Program-made: the position numbers and the translations under genes
Shown here: positions 1-11,484 of the stretch, in pieces
How positions within the stretch are numbered: position 1 is the first letter of the stretch
Layout of the letters: each line of letters opens with the position of its first letter
DNA from: Pseudomonas entomophila
Lineage (GTDB): Bacteria > Pseudomonadota > Gammaproteobacteria > Pseudomonadales > Pseudomonadaceae
DNA length: 64,000 nucleotides
Direction of reading: 5' to 3'
Assembly (NCBI RefSeq): GCF_018417595.1
Contig: NZ_CP070982.1
Location: 3,895,001-3,959,000, forward strand
Notes under the pieces: generated by a model
Databases searched by the model: none
Told to the model about the DNA's origin: nothing
Seen by the model: the letters and a program-made list of their open reading frames with translations, nothing else

Positions 1-245
1 CAGTCGGTGCAACCCTTTCCATGAAACGGGAGGTAACGCCCCCAGTGGCCGTCGACTGAATTGAGAAATATTTTCATTTGCACCATCTTCAGCCTTGTAC
101 ACCCCTCCTAGGCTGATTAAGCTGTCACAAAATCATCATCTCAACGCTATCTACTGGCAGCAAAAGGACGCGGGAAACACGCAAGGAAGCCTCGAAGCGC
201 TGATGAAAGGCCCGTTCAAGCAGTCGGGTCAGCATAAGGACAGGA

Positions 246-527
246 ATGAAACGTATTTTGCTCATCCTGGCCATCTTGGCCATTGCTGGATGCGCCGCTA
301 CAGCCAAGACCGAGGTGAAGCGGGGGAAAAAGGGTCTGCATATCAATTGCTCAGGCCTCTCCTCATCGTGGGAGAAGTGTTACAGCAAGGCTGCCGCATC
401 GTGTGGCAGCAAAGGCTACAAGGTCATTGCTCGCTCTGGTGACAGTGACGAAGAGCCAGGGGATTATGTCTTCGGCATCAACCCCGCCGGCTATACCAGC
501 CGCAGCATGATCGTGATCTGCAAGTAA
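246..527 (+). CDS. small predicted outer-membrane or periplasmic lipoprotein, function unknown
   Basis: A 93-residue protein. It opens with MKR and a hydrophobic stretch ending in the lipobox IAGC, so Cys16 should be the lipidated residue after signal peptidase II cleavage. The mature part is small and basic, with four further cysteines (in NCSG, EKCYS, ASCGS and the C-terminal VICK), which could form two disulfides in the periplasm. I do not recognise the family. The start is supported by AAGGA a few bases upstream and by the fit of the signal peptide. A strong terminator hairpin follows directly, so the gene is probably monocistronic. The longer reading frame that overlaps it from position 95 lacks any signal or domain and is taken as a shadow. 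Confidence 0.75.
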   Translation: MKRILLILAILAIAGCAATAKTEVKRGKKGLHINCSGLSSSWEKCYSKAAASCGSKGYKVIARSGDSDEEPGDYVFGINPAGYTSRSMIVICK

Positions 528-533
528 ACAGAA

Positions 534-557
534 GGGCAGCCAATGGCTGCCCTTTTT
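534..557. terminator. intrinsic terminator, probably bidirectional
   Basis: GGGCAGCC (534-541), loop AAT, GGCTGCCC (545-552), then TTTTT. It lies between the convergent ends of the small lipoprotein gene and the aminopeptidase gene, so it can serve both. The T-run favours the + strand. Confidence 0.85.
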
Positions 558-566
558 CCTGATCGG

Positions 567-2369
567 TCACAGTGGCGCGGTACGTCGCTTCAACCAATCC
601 AGCGCATCGCCCTGAAGCAATGGCGAGATACGCTCGCGGACCGTTTGGTGATAAGCGTTGAGCCAGGCGATGTCGTCCACCCCAAGCTGCTCCGGCAAGA
701 GGCAACGGGTATCGATCGGACACAAGGTCAGCGTCTCGAACGCCAGGAAGTCACCGAACACACTGCTCCCCACCTCACGATTGACCACCAGGTTCTCGAT
801 ACGCACGCCCCACTCGCCGGGGCGGTAGGTACCCGGTTCGATCGAACTGATCATCCCCGCCTGCATCGCCGTCTGTGGCGCGGTGGCCGCCTGGTAGGCG
901 ATGACTTGAGGACCTTCATGCACATTCATGAAGTAGCCCACCCCATGCCCGGTGCCATGACCGTAGTCGACCTGGTCCGCCCAGATCGGTGCCCGGGCAA
1001 TGGCATCGAGCAGCGGGGAAAGAATGCCGCGCGGAAACTTCGCCCGTGACAGTGCGATCATGCCCTTGAGTACCCGCGTGCAATCCGCCTTCTGCTCCTG
1101 GCTGGGTTCACCGATGGGCACCATCCGGGTGATGTCGGTAGTGCCGCCCAAGTACTGTCCCCCCGAGTCGATCAGCAGTAATCCATTACCTTCGATCACC
1201 GCGTGAGACTCTTCGGTGGCCCGGTAGTGGGGCATCGCGCCGTTGGCGTTGTAGGCGGCGATGGTAGAGAAACTCAACGAGACAAAGCCTGGGCGTCGGG
1301 CACGAGCGGCACTCAGTTGCTCATCAATGGTCAGCTCGGTGATTCGCTCCTGGCCGAGGTGCTGTTCAAACCAGGTGAAGAACTCACACAGCGCCGCGCC
1401 GTCCTGCTCCATGGCCTGACGAATATGCTTGAGGTCGCCCTCTTCCTTGCGTGACTTGCTCAACGTGGTCGGGTTGATGCCCTCGACCAGACGCACCTGC
1501 TTGTTCAGATGCTCGAGCAGGCCACATGTGACCCGCGCCGGGTCCACCTGAAGGCTGCTGCCCGGAGAGATCGCCGCAAGGGCCGCGCTCACCTCGTCAT
1601 AGTCACGGACTTCAATGCCATCGGCCGCGAGCACCTTGCGCAGGTGTTCATCGACTTTATCCTTGCCGACGAACAGGTAGGCCTTGTCCTGACTGATCAA
1701 GGCGAACGAGACGAACACCGGGTTGTAGGAGACGTCACTGCCACGAAGATTGAACAGCCAGGCGATATCGTCGAGGGTTGCGATGAAATGCCAGTCGGCA
1801 CCTTTATCCTTCAATGACTGACGCAAGCCCTCGAGCTTGTGCGAGCGACTGACCGTGGCGTGGGGCGGCAGATGCTGGTACACCGGATTGCTTGGCAGCT
1901 CAGGACGATCCGCCCAGACCTCCTTGAGCAGGTCGCATTGGGTCTGCAAGCGGACACCACGGGCCTCCAGGCGCTCGCCCAGTTGCCTCGCCGAGGCCAA
2001 CGCCATGACCGCTCCGTCGACGGCTACAGCGTCCTTGGCATGTTCGCCAAGCCACTCCAGCGCACCCGATTGCCCAGGCCGCAGTTTCATCAACTCGATG
2101 CCGCTGCCAGCCAGCTCCTTCTCGGCCTGCTCCCAATAACGGCTATCGACCCACACGCCGGCAAAATCTGCCGTCACCACCAGCGTGCCCACCGAACCGT
2201 GGAATCCGGACAACCATTGCCGCCCCTGCCAATACCCCGGCAGGTACTCGGACAGGTGCGGGTCGGCCGACGGTACCAGCAGGGCGCCCACACCCTCCCT
2301 GGCCATGGCCTCTCGCACACGTGCCAGACGCGCCGGCACGGTTTCCGGAAGGGGGGACTGACTGTTCAT
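567..2369 (-). CDS. aminopeptidase P family protein (Xaa-Pro aminopeptidase, M24B)
   Basis: 600 residues; removes the N-terminal residue from peptides with proline in second place, in the cytoplasm. The length and layout match the long three-domain form: two creatinase-like N-terminal domains, a pita-bread M24 catalytic domain, and a C-terminal extension. The metal ligands can be read: Asp in LLIDSGG, Asp in GTTDITRM, His in GHGTGHGVG, Glu in SSIEPGTY and Glu in VRIENLVV. The start at 2369 (MNSQSPL) is preferred because AGGAG lies 6 bases upstream; the reading frame is open further upstream but without a matching ribosome site. No clear operon partner. The catalytic set is complete, so the enzyme is likely active. 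Confidence 0.92.
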   Translation of the reverse strand: MNSQSPLPETVPARLARVREAMAREGVGALLVPSADPHLSEYLPGYWQGRQWLSGFHGSVGTLVVTADFAGVWVDSRYWEQAEKELAGSGIELMKLRPGQSGALEWLGEHAKDAVAVDGAVMALASARQLGERLEARGVRLQTQCDLLKEVWADRPELPSNPVYQHLPPHATVSRSHKLEGLRQSLKDKGADWHFIATLDDIAWLFNLRGSDVSYNPVFVSFALISQDKAYLFVGKDKVDEHLRKVLAADGIEVRDYDEVSAALAAISPGSSLQVDPARVTCGLLEHLNKQVRLVEGINPTTLSKSRKEEGDLKHIRQAMEQDGAALCEFFTWFEQHLGQERITELTIDEQLSAARARRPGFVSLSFSTIAAYNANGAMPHYRATEESHAVIEGNGLLLIDSGGQYLGGTTDITRMVPIGEPSQEQKADCTRVLKGMIALSRAKFPRGILSPLLDAIARAPIWADQVDYGHGTGHGVGYFMNVHEGPQVIAYQAATAPQTAMQAGMISSIEPGTYRPGEWGVRIENLVVNREVGSSVFGDFLAFETLTLCPIDTRCLLPEQLGVDDIAWLNAYHQTVRERISPLLQGDALDWLKRRTAPL

Positions 2370-2499
2370 GCGCACTCCTGCGAATTTATCTCGACTGATC
2401 CAGGCCAAGGATAATGGTACAGCCCGCAGGCGCCCGCAATCTTCCCGGCGCATACAAGGCACGCTTTGCCCCATGTACCCTGTGACCGCATAGTCGAGC

Positions 2500-2868
2500 T
2501 TATCGCGCTACGGTCCCCACTTGGCAGTGCAGGCCGCCATCAACACCGCGCACCAGGCTGCGCAGGGTCTGGTAGGCGGCGAAGTTGACGCCACGTGCCT
2601 GGTGCTGGCTCAACAGCTCCAGAAAAGGCTCCTCGACAAAGCAATCCGCAGCGGCGGTCCACGCCTGGCGCGATTGCCACTGCAAGTACTGCAACACGCG
2701 GCAACCATCGTCACTGGCCTGGATGCTCACGCCCTGCAGCCCTTCGCAATGCTGCACCAGATGCTCGCTACGAACGACCAAGGCATGAGCCAACGCTTCC
2801 TGCCGCCCAGGCGGCACGTCATATTCGATCATTTGGGTGAACCACAGGGAAGGGGTATGAACCGCCAT
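2500..2868 (-). CDS. antibiotic-biosynthesis-monooxygenase (ABM) fold protein, probable SoxR target
   Basis: 122 residues (start MAVHTPSL, with AAGGAG upstream). The N-terminal half ([21 protein letters not shown]) has the ferredoxin-like dimeric alpha/beta pattern of ABM-type heme- or flavin-independent oxygenases and quinol monooxygenases. The substrate is unknown. It is transcribed away from soxR across a SoxR-box-like palindrome. From memory, P. aeruginosa has the same arrangement, with soxR beside a small predicted monooxygenase gene that is part of the small SoxR regulon. A role in the response to redox-cycling compounds such as phenazines or quinones is therefore likely, but this rests on context. 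Confidence 0.75.
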   Translation of the reverse strand: MAVHTPSLWFTQMIEYDVPPGRQEALAHALVVRSEHLVQHCEGLQGVSIQASDDGCRVLQYLQWQSRQAWTAAADCFVEEPFLELLSQHQARGVNFAAYQTLRSLVRGVDGGLHCQVGTVAR

Positions 2869-2919
2869 GGACTGTCTCCTTGATTCCGGCACTTGCAGCC
2901 AGTTGCCGCGGAGGGTAAA

Positions 2920-2939
2920 ACCTCCAGTTAACTCAAGGT
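2920..2939. promoter_or_regulatory. SoxR box between soxR and the monooxygenase gene
   Basis: ACCTCCAGTTAACTCAAGGT is an imperfect palindrome (8 of 10 positions pair) and closely matches the soxS operator CCTCAAGTTAACTTGAGG as I remember it. It lies 14 bases before the soxR start and about 50 bases before the divergent ABM gene, the place expected for a MerR-type operator inside a long promoter spacer. Confidence 0.85.
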
Positions 2940-2953
2940 CAAGGATTTTCTGC

Positions 2954-3406
2954 ATGAAGACGCCCCCTTCCCCGGAGCGACTGCTCAGCGTCGGTCAGCT
3001 GGCTGCGCGCAGTGGCGTGGCAGTGACCGCGCTGCACTTCTACGAAACCAAGGGCCTGATCCACAGTACCCGCAATGCCGGCAACCAGCGCCGTTACCCA
3101 CGCGCCGTACTGCGCCGGGTGGCGGTGATCAAGATGGCGCAGCGCCTGGGCATCCCCCTGGTGGATATCGCCGAGGCATTGGCCACCCTGCCCCGCGACC
3201 ATACGCCGACGGCTGCGGACTGGCAGCGCCTTTCCGCGCAATGGCGCTCCGATCTCGATCGGCGCATCGACCAGATGATACTGCTGCGCGACCAACTCGA
3301 TGGCTGCATCGGCTGTGGCTGCATGTCATTGAAAGAGTGTCCGCTGCGCAATCATCACGATCATCTGGCGGAGGATGGACCTGGTCCGCACCCCTCGGCA
3401 GCGTGA
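2954..3406 (+). CDS. soxR: redox-sensitive transcriptional activator SoxR
   Basis: 150 residues. The N-terminal MerR-type winged helix is clear ([20 protein letters not shown], then [17 protein letters not shown]), followed by the dimerisation helix and the [2Fe-2S] cluster motif [14 protein letters not shown], whose four cysteines match SoxR. The oxidised cluster activates transcription; in pseudomonads the signal is mainly redox-cycling drugs and phenazines. The start MKTPPSP at 2954 gives the usual SoxR length; the frame is open upstream but that part would run across the operator. Divergent from the ABM gene with a SoxR box between them, so self-regulation and control of the neighbour are expected. 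Confidence 0.95.
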   Translation: MKTPPSPERLLSVGQLAARSGVAVTALHFYETKGLIHSTRNAGNQRRYPRAVLRRVAVIKMAQRLGIPLVDIAEALATLPRDHTPTAADWQRLSAQWRSDLDRRIDQMILLRDQLDGCIGCGCMSLKECPLRNHHDHLAEDGPGPHPSAA

Positions 3407-3414
3407 CAGGCTTG

Positions 3415-3990
3415 TCAGATCACCACATTGCGCACAAAGCGCACTGCCACGTCCCCATCGTTGCGATAGGCATAACGGCAATCGCTGGGGAACACGAAGA
3501 ATTCACCCGTGTGCAGGCGCTGCTCATACCCCTCGATCACCAGGGTCAAACAACCTTCGGCGACGTAGATCTGCTCGCGCCAGCCCGCAGCATCCGCTTC
3601 ACTGGCGTAACGCTCGCCGGGCGCCAGGGTCCACTCCCATAGTTCCACCTCGCGCCGCGCGGGACTGCTGCCAAGTAACACCGCCCTGCTGCCAGGGTGC
3701 TCACCGGCCCACGCCAACTCGTCGATACGACTGGGGTCGCGCTGGTCGGGCGCCTGGATCAGGGTGCTGAATGCCACGCCAAGGGCCTCGGCGATCAGGT
3801 CCAGAGTCGTCAGGCTGACATTCTTCTCGCCCGCCTCGATGGCCACCAGCATCCGCCGACTCACCCCGGAACGCTCCGAGAGGGCGGCCTGGCTCAAGCC
3901 TGCATCACTTCGCAAGCGGCGGACATTCTGGCTGACATGCTGCAACACCGACGCGCGGTGTTCGGAATCTTTGTGCACTATATTGCTCAC
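3415..3990 (-). CDS. XRE-family regulator with C-terminal cupin domain
   Basis: 191 residues from a GTG start. The N-terminal HTH_XRE domain is plain (VSQNVRRLRSDAGLSQAALSE, then RMLVAIEAGEKNVSLTTLDLIA), and the C-terminal half is a small cupin (WREQIYVAEGCLTLVIEG, HTGEFFVFPSD) that probably binds a small effector. This is the usual build of HTH-cupin repressors of transport or catabolic genes. It is divergent from an EamA exporter, and a perfect 12-base palindrome sits between them, so the exporter is the likely target. The start is uncertain: the GTG at 3990 fits the family length, but the ribosome site is weak and the distance to the proposed -10 is short. The 3' end converges on soxR. Confidence 0.85.
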   Translation of the reverse strand: MSNIVHKDSEHRASVLQHVSQNVRRLRSDAGLSQAALSERSGVSRRMLVAIEAGEKNVSLTTLDLIAEALGVAFSTLIQAPDQRDPSRIDELAWAGEHPGSRAVLLGSSPARREVELWEWTLAPGERYASEADAAGWREQIYVAEGCLTLVIEGYEQRLHTGEFFVFPSDCRYAYRNDGDVAVRFVRNVVI

Positions 3991-4003
3991 TGATAGAGGT
4001 TGC

Positions 4004-4015
4004 GCAGTATACTGC
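4004..4015. promoter_or_regulatory. palindromic operator/promoter between the XRE-cupin and EamA genes
   Basis: GCAGTATACTGC is a perfect 12-base palindrome. Its centre reads TATACT on both strands, a good -10 hexamer in each direction. A repressor bound here would block both divergent promoters at once. Assignment to the neighbouring XRE regulator is inferred from position. Confidence 0.65.
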
Positions 4016-4062
4016 CCACTTTGCGGCGGATTGTGCGCCGCCCCTTTCGAGCGCGCAAGACC

Positions 4063-5007
4063 ATGAGCCAACCCCCCAGCCACAAACCTGCCGCCACCTT
4101 CCGCCTGAGCAAGGCCGAACTGGTGCTGGTGTTCATCACCATGCTTTGGGGTGGCACCTTCCTGATCGTGCACAACGTCATGACCGTCAGCGGCCCGATG
4201 TTCTTCGTCGGCCTGCGTTTCGCCGCCGCCGCGCTGTTCGTCGGGCTGGTCTCGGCACGCTCACTGCCGGGGTTGACCTTCACCGAATTGAAGGCCGGCG
4301 TGCTCATCGGCGTGTCGATCATGCTGGGTTACGGTCTGCAGACCATGGGCCTGCAAACCATCAGCAGCAGCCAGTCGGCGTTCATCACCGCGCTTTACGT
4401 GCCCTTCGTGCCCCTGCTGCAATGGCTGGTGCTGGGGCGCCGCCCAGGCCTGATGCCGAGCCTGGGCATCGCCCTGGCCTTCGCTGGCCTGATGCTGCTG
4501 GCCGGCCCCGAAGGCGGCGCGCTGCACTTCAGCGAGGGTGAACTGGTGACCCTGGTCAGTGCCGTGGCGATTGCCGGCGAGATCATCCTGATCAGCCGCT
4601 ACGCCGGCAAGGTCGATGTGCGCCGGGTGACCGTGGTACAGCTGGCGACCGCCTCGGTGCTGGCATTCCTGATGATCGTCCCCACCCAGGAACGCCTTCC
4701 CGACTTTTCCTGGCTGCTATTGGTCAGCGCTGTGGGGCTGGGCGCGATGAGCGCAGTGATCCAGGTAGCGATGAACTGGGCCCAGAAGTCGGTATCGCCC
4801 ACCCGCGCCACCCTGATCTACGCGGGAGAACCAGTGTGGGCAGGCATCGTCGGGCGTATCGCCGGCGAGCGCCTGCCTGGTGTGGCCCTGCTTGGCGGCT
4901 TGCTGATTGTCCTGGCGGTGGTGGTGAGCGAGCTGAAAATTCGCCGCGCGGACGAAGCCGCCATTAGCGAAGACGATGCGCAACGCCAGCGTGAAGCCGG
5001 GCTGTAA
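4063..5007 (+). CDS. EamA/DMT-family inner-membrane transporter
   Basis: 314 residues with about ten hydrophobic segments in two EamA repeats (first FITMLWGGTFLIVHNVM, second beginning near TLVSAVAIAGEIILISRYAG), typical of the drug/metabolite transporter superfamily. Members mostly export amino acids or small metabolites; the substrate cannot be told from sequence. The conserved WGGTF and the GEPVWAGI region of the second repeat are present. The ATG at 4063 (MSQPPSH) is chosen; a TTG at 4000 would place the start inside the palindromic operator. Probably repressed or induced by the divergent XRE-cupin regulator. Confidence 0.88.
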   Translation: MSQPPSHKPAATFRLSKAELVLVFITMLWGGTFLIVHNVMTVSGPMFFVGLRFAAAALFVGLVSARSLPGLTFTELKAGVLIGVSIMLGYGLQTMGLQTISSSQSAFITALYVPFVPLLQWLVLGRRPGLMPSLGIALAFAGLMLLAGPEGGALHFSEGELVTLVSAVAIAGEIILISRYAGKVDVRRVTVVQLATASVLAFLMIVPTQERLPDFSWLLLVSAVGLGAMSAVIQVAMNWAQKSVSPTRATLIYAGEPVWAGIVGRIAGERLPGVALLGGLLIVLAVVVSELKIRRADEAAISEDDAQRQREAGL

Positions 5008-5156
5008 AGGCGCCAGCACCCGCTATGCTCTGAAAGAAACTGTTATAAAAAAACAGCTTGTCACAGCACATTTGTAGGATTCTGCAACTGCTCGCGTGTT
5101 GGTGATCAACGGCCCGGCACGTATGATCCTTGGCAAACTTCTCAGAACAGAACGCT

Positions 5157-8062
<2,906 letters not shown>

Positions 8063-8063
<1 letters not shown>

Positions 8064-8407
8064 TGGAAGAAGTCATTGCAGTCGCCATCGGCGTCCTGGC
8101 CGCCTCCGGGGTCTGGCTGGTCCTGCGCCCACGCACCTACCAGGTGATCATGGGCCTGTGCCTGCTATCCTACGGGGTCAACCTGTTCATCTTCAGCATG
8201 GGCAGCCTGTTCATCGGCAAGGAGCCGATCATCAAGGACGGCGTGCCCCATGACCTGCTGCACTACACCGACCCACTGCCCCAGGCGCTGGTGCTCACCG
8301 CGATCGTCATCAGCTTCGCCATGACCGCACTGTTCCTGGTGGTGCTCCTGGCCTCCCGCGGGCTGACCGGGACCGACCACGTCGATGGCCGGGAGCGTGA
8401 AGAATGA
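8063..8407 (+). CDS. mrpC: Mrp antiporter subunit C
   Basis: 114 residues, three hydrophobic helices, homologous to NuoK (VIMGLCLLSYGVNLFIFSMG; DPLPQALVLTAIVISFAMTA). The PQALVLTAIVI stretch is a family hallmark. It starts inside the mrpA stop codon and overlaps mrpD by ATGA, so it is translationally coupled to both. A membrane subunit needed for assembly and ion exchange in the Mrp complex. Confidence 0.95.
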
Positions 8408-10083
8408 GCGGGATGAACCAACTGATCATCGCACCGATCCTGCTGCCGCTGATCACCGCATCGTTGATGCTGCTGATCGGCGAAAAACACCGCTGGCTCA
8501 AGGCGCGCCTGAACCTGCTGTCCACCGCCCTCGGCCTGGGTATCGCCGTCACCCTGCTGATGTGGGTGCGCAGCCAGGGCCAGGCCGAGTCCATCGGCGT
8601 CTACCTGCCGGGCAACTGGCCAGCGCCGTTCGGCATCGCCCTGGTGGTCGATCACCTGTCGGCGCTGCTGCTGACCCTGACCGGCATCGTCGGCTTGAGC
8701 GCCCTGCTGTTCGCCCGAGCACGCTGGGACGGTGCCGGGGCCAGCTTCCACGCGCTGTTCCAGATCCAGCTGATGGGCCTTTACGGTGCCTTCCTCACCG
8801 CTGACCTGTTCAACCTGTTCGTGTTCTTCGAAGTGCTGCTGGCGGCCTCCTACGGCCTGCTGCTGCATGGCTCGGGGCGGGCACGAGTCAAGGCCGGGCT
8901 GCACTACATCGCCATCAACTTGTTCGCTTCGTCGCTGTTCCTGGTCGGCGCGGCCATGCTCTATGGCGTGACCGGCACCCTGAACATGGCTGACCTGGCG
9001 TTGAAAGTGCCGCTGGTGCCGGAAGCCGACCGCGGCCTGCTGCATGCCGGCGCGGCGATCCTGGCTATCGCCTTCCTGGCCAAGGCCGGGATGTGGCCGT
9101 TGAACTTCTGGCTGGTGCCGGCCTATTCGTCGGCCAGCGCGCCGGTGGCCGCGCTGTTCGCGATCATGACCAAGGTCGGCCTGTACGCCATCCTGCGCAT
9201 GTGGACACTGCTGTTCTCCGGCCAGGCGGGCGCCTCGGCGTTCTTCGGTGGCGACTGGCTGGTGTACGGCGGCCTGGCGACCCTGGCCGTGGCGGCCATG
9301 TCGATCCTCGCCGCCCAACGCCTGGAGCGCCTGGCGGCCCTGAGCATCCTGATGTCCGCCGGCACGCTGCTGGCAGCCATCGGCTTCGGCCAGGCGATCC
9401 TGACCGGCGCCGCGTTGTTCTACCTGGCAAGCTCCACCCTGGCCCTGTGCGCACTGTTCCTGCTGGCCGAGCTGGTGGAGCGTTCGCGCTCGGCCAACGA
9501 AGCGCCGCTGGACGATGAAGAGGACGCAATGCCCTCGCCACTGGAGTCGCTGCATCCACCCAAGGGCATCAACCTGGACGACGAGCAGCAGGTGGTGATC
9601 GGCCAAATCATTCCCTGGACCATGGCCTTCCTGGGCCTGAGCTTCATCGCCTGCGCCCTGCTGATCATCGGCATGCCGCCGCTGTCGGGCTTCATCGGCA
9701 AACTCAACCTGATCAGCGCGCTGTTCAACCCGCAAGGCCTGGGCGTCGCCCCGGAGCAACCACTGGGCACTGCGGGCTGGACCTTGGTCACCCTGCTGGT
9801 ACTGTCCGGCATGGCCTCGCTGATCGCCTTCGGCCGCGTCGGCATCCAACGCTTCTGGAAGCCCGAGGAGCGCCCCTCCCCGGTACTGCGCCGCTATGAG
9901 TGCGTACCCATCGTCATCCTCCTGGGCCTGTGCATCGTCCTCAGCCTCAAGGCCGAGCCGCTGCTGCGCTACACCCAGGACACCGCCGCCAGCCTGCGCA
10001 CGCCGGAGGCCTACATCAAGGCGGTGATGGCGACGCGGCCAGTGCCCGGCCCGACCACCGCCAGCCTGGAGGCACAGCCATGA
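8404..10083 (+). CDS. mrpD: Mrp antiporter subunit D
   Basis: 559 residues, multi-spanning, homologous to NuoM/NuoN. The conserved helix with a charged residue (LAKAGMWPLNFWLVPAYSSA) and SAPVAALFAIMTKVGLYAI are visible. Between two helices near residues 355-400 there is a hydrophilic acidic insert (DDEEDAMPS), a cytoplasmic loop. Overlaps its neighbours by ATGA at both ends. Together with MrpA it forms the proton/cation path. Confidence 0.95.
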   Translation: MSGMNQLIIAPILLPLITASLMLLIGEKHRWLKARLNLLSTALGLGIAVTLLMWVRSQGQAESIGVYLPGNWPAPFGIALVVDHLSALLLTLTGIVGLSALLFARARWDGAGASFHALFQIQLMGLYGAFLTADLFNLFVFFEVLLAASYGLLLHGSGRARVKAGLHYIAINLFASSLFLVGAAMLYGVTGTLNMADLALKVPLVPEADRGLLHAGAAILAIAFLAKAGMWPLNFWLVPAYSSASAPVAALFAIMTKVGLYAILRMWTLLFSGQAGASAFFGGDWLVYGGLATLAVAAMSILAAQRLERLAALSILMSAGTLLAAIGFGQAILTGAALFYLASSTLALCALFLLAELVERSRSANEAPLDDEEDAMPSPLESLHPPKGINLDDEQQVVIGQIIPWTMAFLGLSFIACALLIIGMPPLSGFIGKLNLISALFNPQGLGVAPEQPLGTAGWTLVTLLVLSGMASLIAFGRVGIQRFWKPEERPSPVLRRYECVPIVILLGLCIVLSLKAEPLLRYTQDTAASLRTPEAYIKAVMATRPVPGPTTASLEAQP

Positions 10084-10568
10084 ATCGACTGTTCCCCGCG
10101 CCGCTGCTGTCCGTTGCGCTGTTCGTGCTGTGGCTGCTGCTCAACCTCTCGGTCAGCCCGGGCAACCTGCTGCTGGGGGCCTTGCTGGGCATCCTCGCAC
10201 CGATCCTGATGGCTCCGCTGCGCCCGCAACACGCCCATGTGCGTCGGCCCTGGGTGATTGCCAAGCTCATCTGCCGGGTCGGCCTTGACGTGATTCATTC
10301 CAACCTGCAGGTCGCCCGTGGCGTGCTGCGCACCAGCGGCAAGCCACCGCACTCGGCATTCGTGCACATCCCGCTGGACCTGCGCGACGCCCATGGCCTG
10401 GCGGCGCTGTCGATGATCACCACCGTGGTCCCAGGCACCATCTGGTCGGAGCTGGCCCTGGACCGCAGCGTACTGCTGCTGCACGTGTTCGATCTGGGCG
10501 ATGAACCGGCGTTCATCGCGCATTTCAAACACACCTATGAACGCCCGCTGATGGAGATCTTCGAATGA
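10080..10568 (+). CDS. mrpE: Mrp antiporter subunit E
   Basis: 162 residues; two N-terminal membrane helices then a soluble domain, as usual for MrpE/MnhE. Family signatures TTVVPGTIWSELALD and LLHVFDL are present. The ATG at 10080 overlaps the mrpD stop (ATGA), which fixes the start. Needed for the function or assembly of the complex; its exact role is not known. Confidence 0.94.
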   Translation: MNRLFPAPLLSVALFVLWLLLNLSVSPGNLLLGALLGILAPILMAPLRPQHAHVRRPWVIAKLICRVGLDVIHSNLQVARGVLRTSGKPPHSAFVHIPLDLRDAHGLAALSMITTVVPGTIWSELALDRSVLLLHVFDLGDEPAFIAHFKHTYERPLMEIFE

Positions 10569-10843
10569 GTGGCCTGCTCGCCAACGCCGTCCTCGCCAGC
10601 CTGTTCATCTTTGCCCTGGCCATGGGCCTGACGCTGATCCGGCTGTTCCGCGGCCCGTCCGCCCAGGACCGGGTGCTGGCCCTGGACTACCTGTACATCC
10701 TCGGCATGCTGATGATGCTGGTGCTGGGAATCCGCTATGCCAGCGATACCTACTTCGAAGGCGCCCTGCTGATCGCTCTGTTCGGCTTCGTCGGTTCGTT
10801 CGCCCTGGCCAAGTTCCTCCTGCGTGGCGAGGTGATCGAATGA
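10565..10843 (+). CDS. mrpF: Mrp antiporter subunit F
   Basis: 92 residues, three membrane helices, with the MrpF pattern RLFRGPSAQDRVLALDYLY and ALLIALFGFVGSFALAKFLLRG. Overlaps mrpE and mrpG by ATGA at both ends, so it is part of the coupled operon. Confidence 0.94.
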   Translation: MSGLLANAVLASLFIFALAMGLTLIRLFRGPSAQDRVLALDYLYILGMLMMLVLGIRYASDTYFEGALLIALFGFVGSFALAKFLLRGEVIE

Positions 10844-11205
10844 ACGAAACCATGGTATTGCCGTTCTGGCTGGAACTGATCACGGCTGCCCTGCTGCTCA
10901 TCGGCAGCCTATTCGCCCTGATCGGCGCCATCGGCCTGGTGCGTCTGAAAGAGTACTTCCAGCGCATGCACCCGCCCGCGCTGGCCTCGACCATCGGCGC
11001 CTGGTGCGTGGCGCTGGCCTCGATCCTGTACTTCTCGGCGCTCAAGCAGAGCCCGGTGCTGCACGCCTGGCTGATCCCGATCCTGCTGTCGATCACCGTG
11101 CCGGTGACCACCCTGCTGCTGGCCAGGGCCGCGCTGTTTCGCAAGCGTAGCTCGGGCGAGGACGTGCCGGAAGAAGTCAGCAGCGGGCGTGATCGCGGGA
11201 ACTGA
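10840..11205 (+). CDS. mrpG: Mrp antiporter subunit G
   Basis: 121 residues, three membrane helices. The MrpG hallmark GAIGLVRLKEYFQRMHPPAL is present, then IPILLSITVPVTTLLLARAA. Last gene of the operon: its 3' end is followed by a short gap and genes on the other strand. Completes the A(B)CDEFG set, so a full antiporter for pH and Na+ tolerance is encoded. Confidence 0.95.
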   Translation: MNETMVLPFWLELITAALLLIGSLFALIGAIGLVRLKEYFQRMHPPALASTIGAWCVALASILYFSALKQSPVLHAWLIPILLSITVPVTTLLLARAALFRKRSSGEDVPEEVSSGRDRGN

Positions 11206-11274
11206 AACGCGCACACTCCCACAGGGGGACGCGTAACTCCAATCGCCATGCGAACGCTGGAATTACCGGGCTGA

Positions 11275-11484
11275 TCAGACCTGGCTCAGACGCTGCAACT
11301 CACGTCGCACCATGGCAACGAAAGGCGGCGGGCTCATCTGGTAGAGCTCGCTGGCCACCCAGGCCAGCCAGGCCCCCTGCAGGTCATTGCGGCGTGCCAG
11401 CAGGCGTTCGGCCTGCTCGACCGCACGGGCCTGATACTGACGATGGAAGTCGGCCCGCGAGGCGGGCGTGTCCTCGTCGCTCAC
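11275..11484 (-). CDS. small protein of unknown function
   Basis: 69 residues from a GTG start (VSDEDTPASRADFH) that overlaps the stop of the upstream gene by GTGA, which argues for translational coupling and decides the start. Mostly helical and charged, with no signal peptide or membrane helix. I do not recognise the family. A role linked to its partner gene at 11481 is likely. Confidence 0.6.
   Translation of the reverse strand: MSDEDTPASRADFHRQYQARAVEQAERLLARRNDLQGAWLAWVASELYQMSPPPFVAMVRRELQRLSQV

Noticed and set aside
3..59. Possible 3' end of an upstream gene (frame ending VGATLSMKREVTPPVAVD, stop at 57-59)
   Set aside because: Only 18 codons are visible and nothing identifies the frame as coding; kept out of the feature list.
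95..442. 115-codon frame overlapping the small lipoprotein gene
   Set aside because: No signal, domain or ribosome site; the overlapping frame at 246 has a clear lipobox and ends at a terminator.
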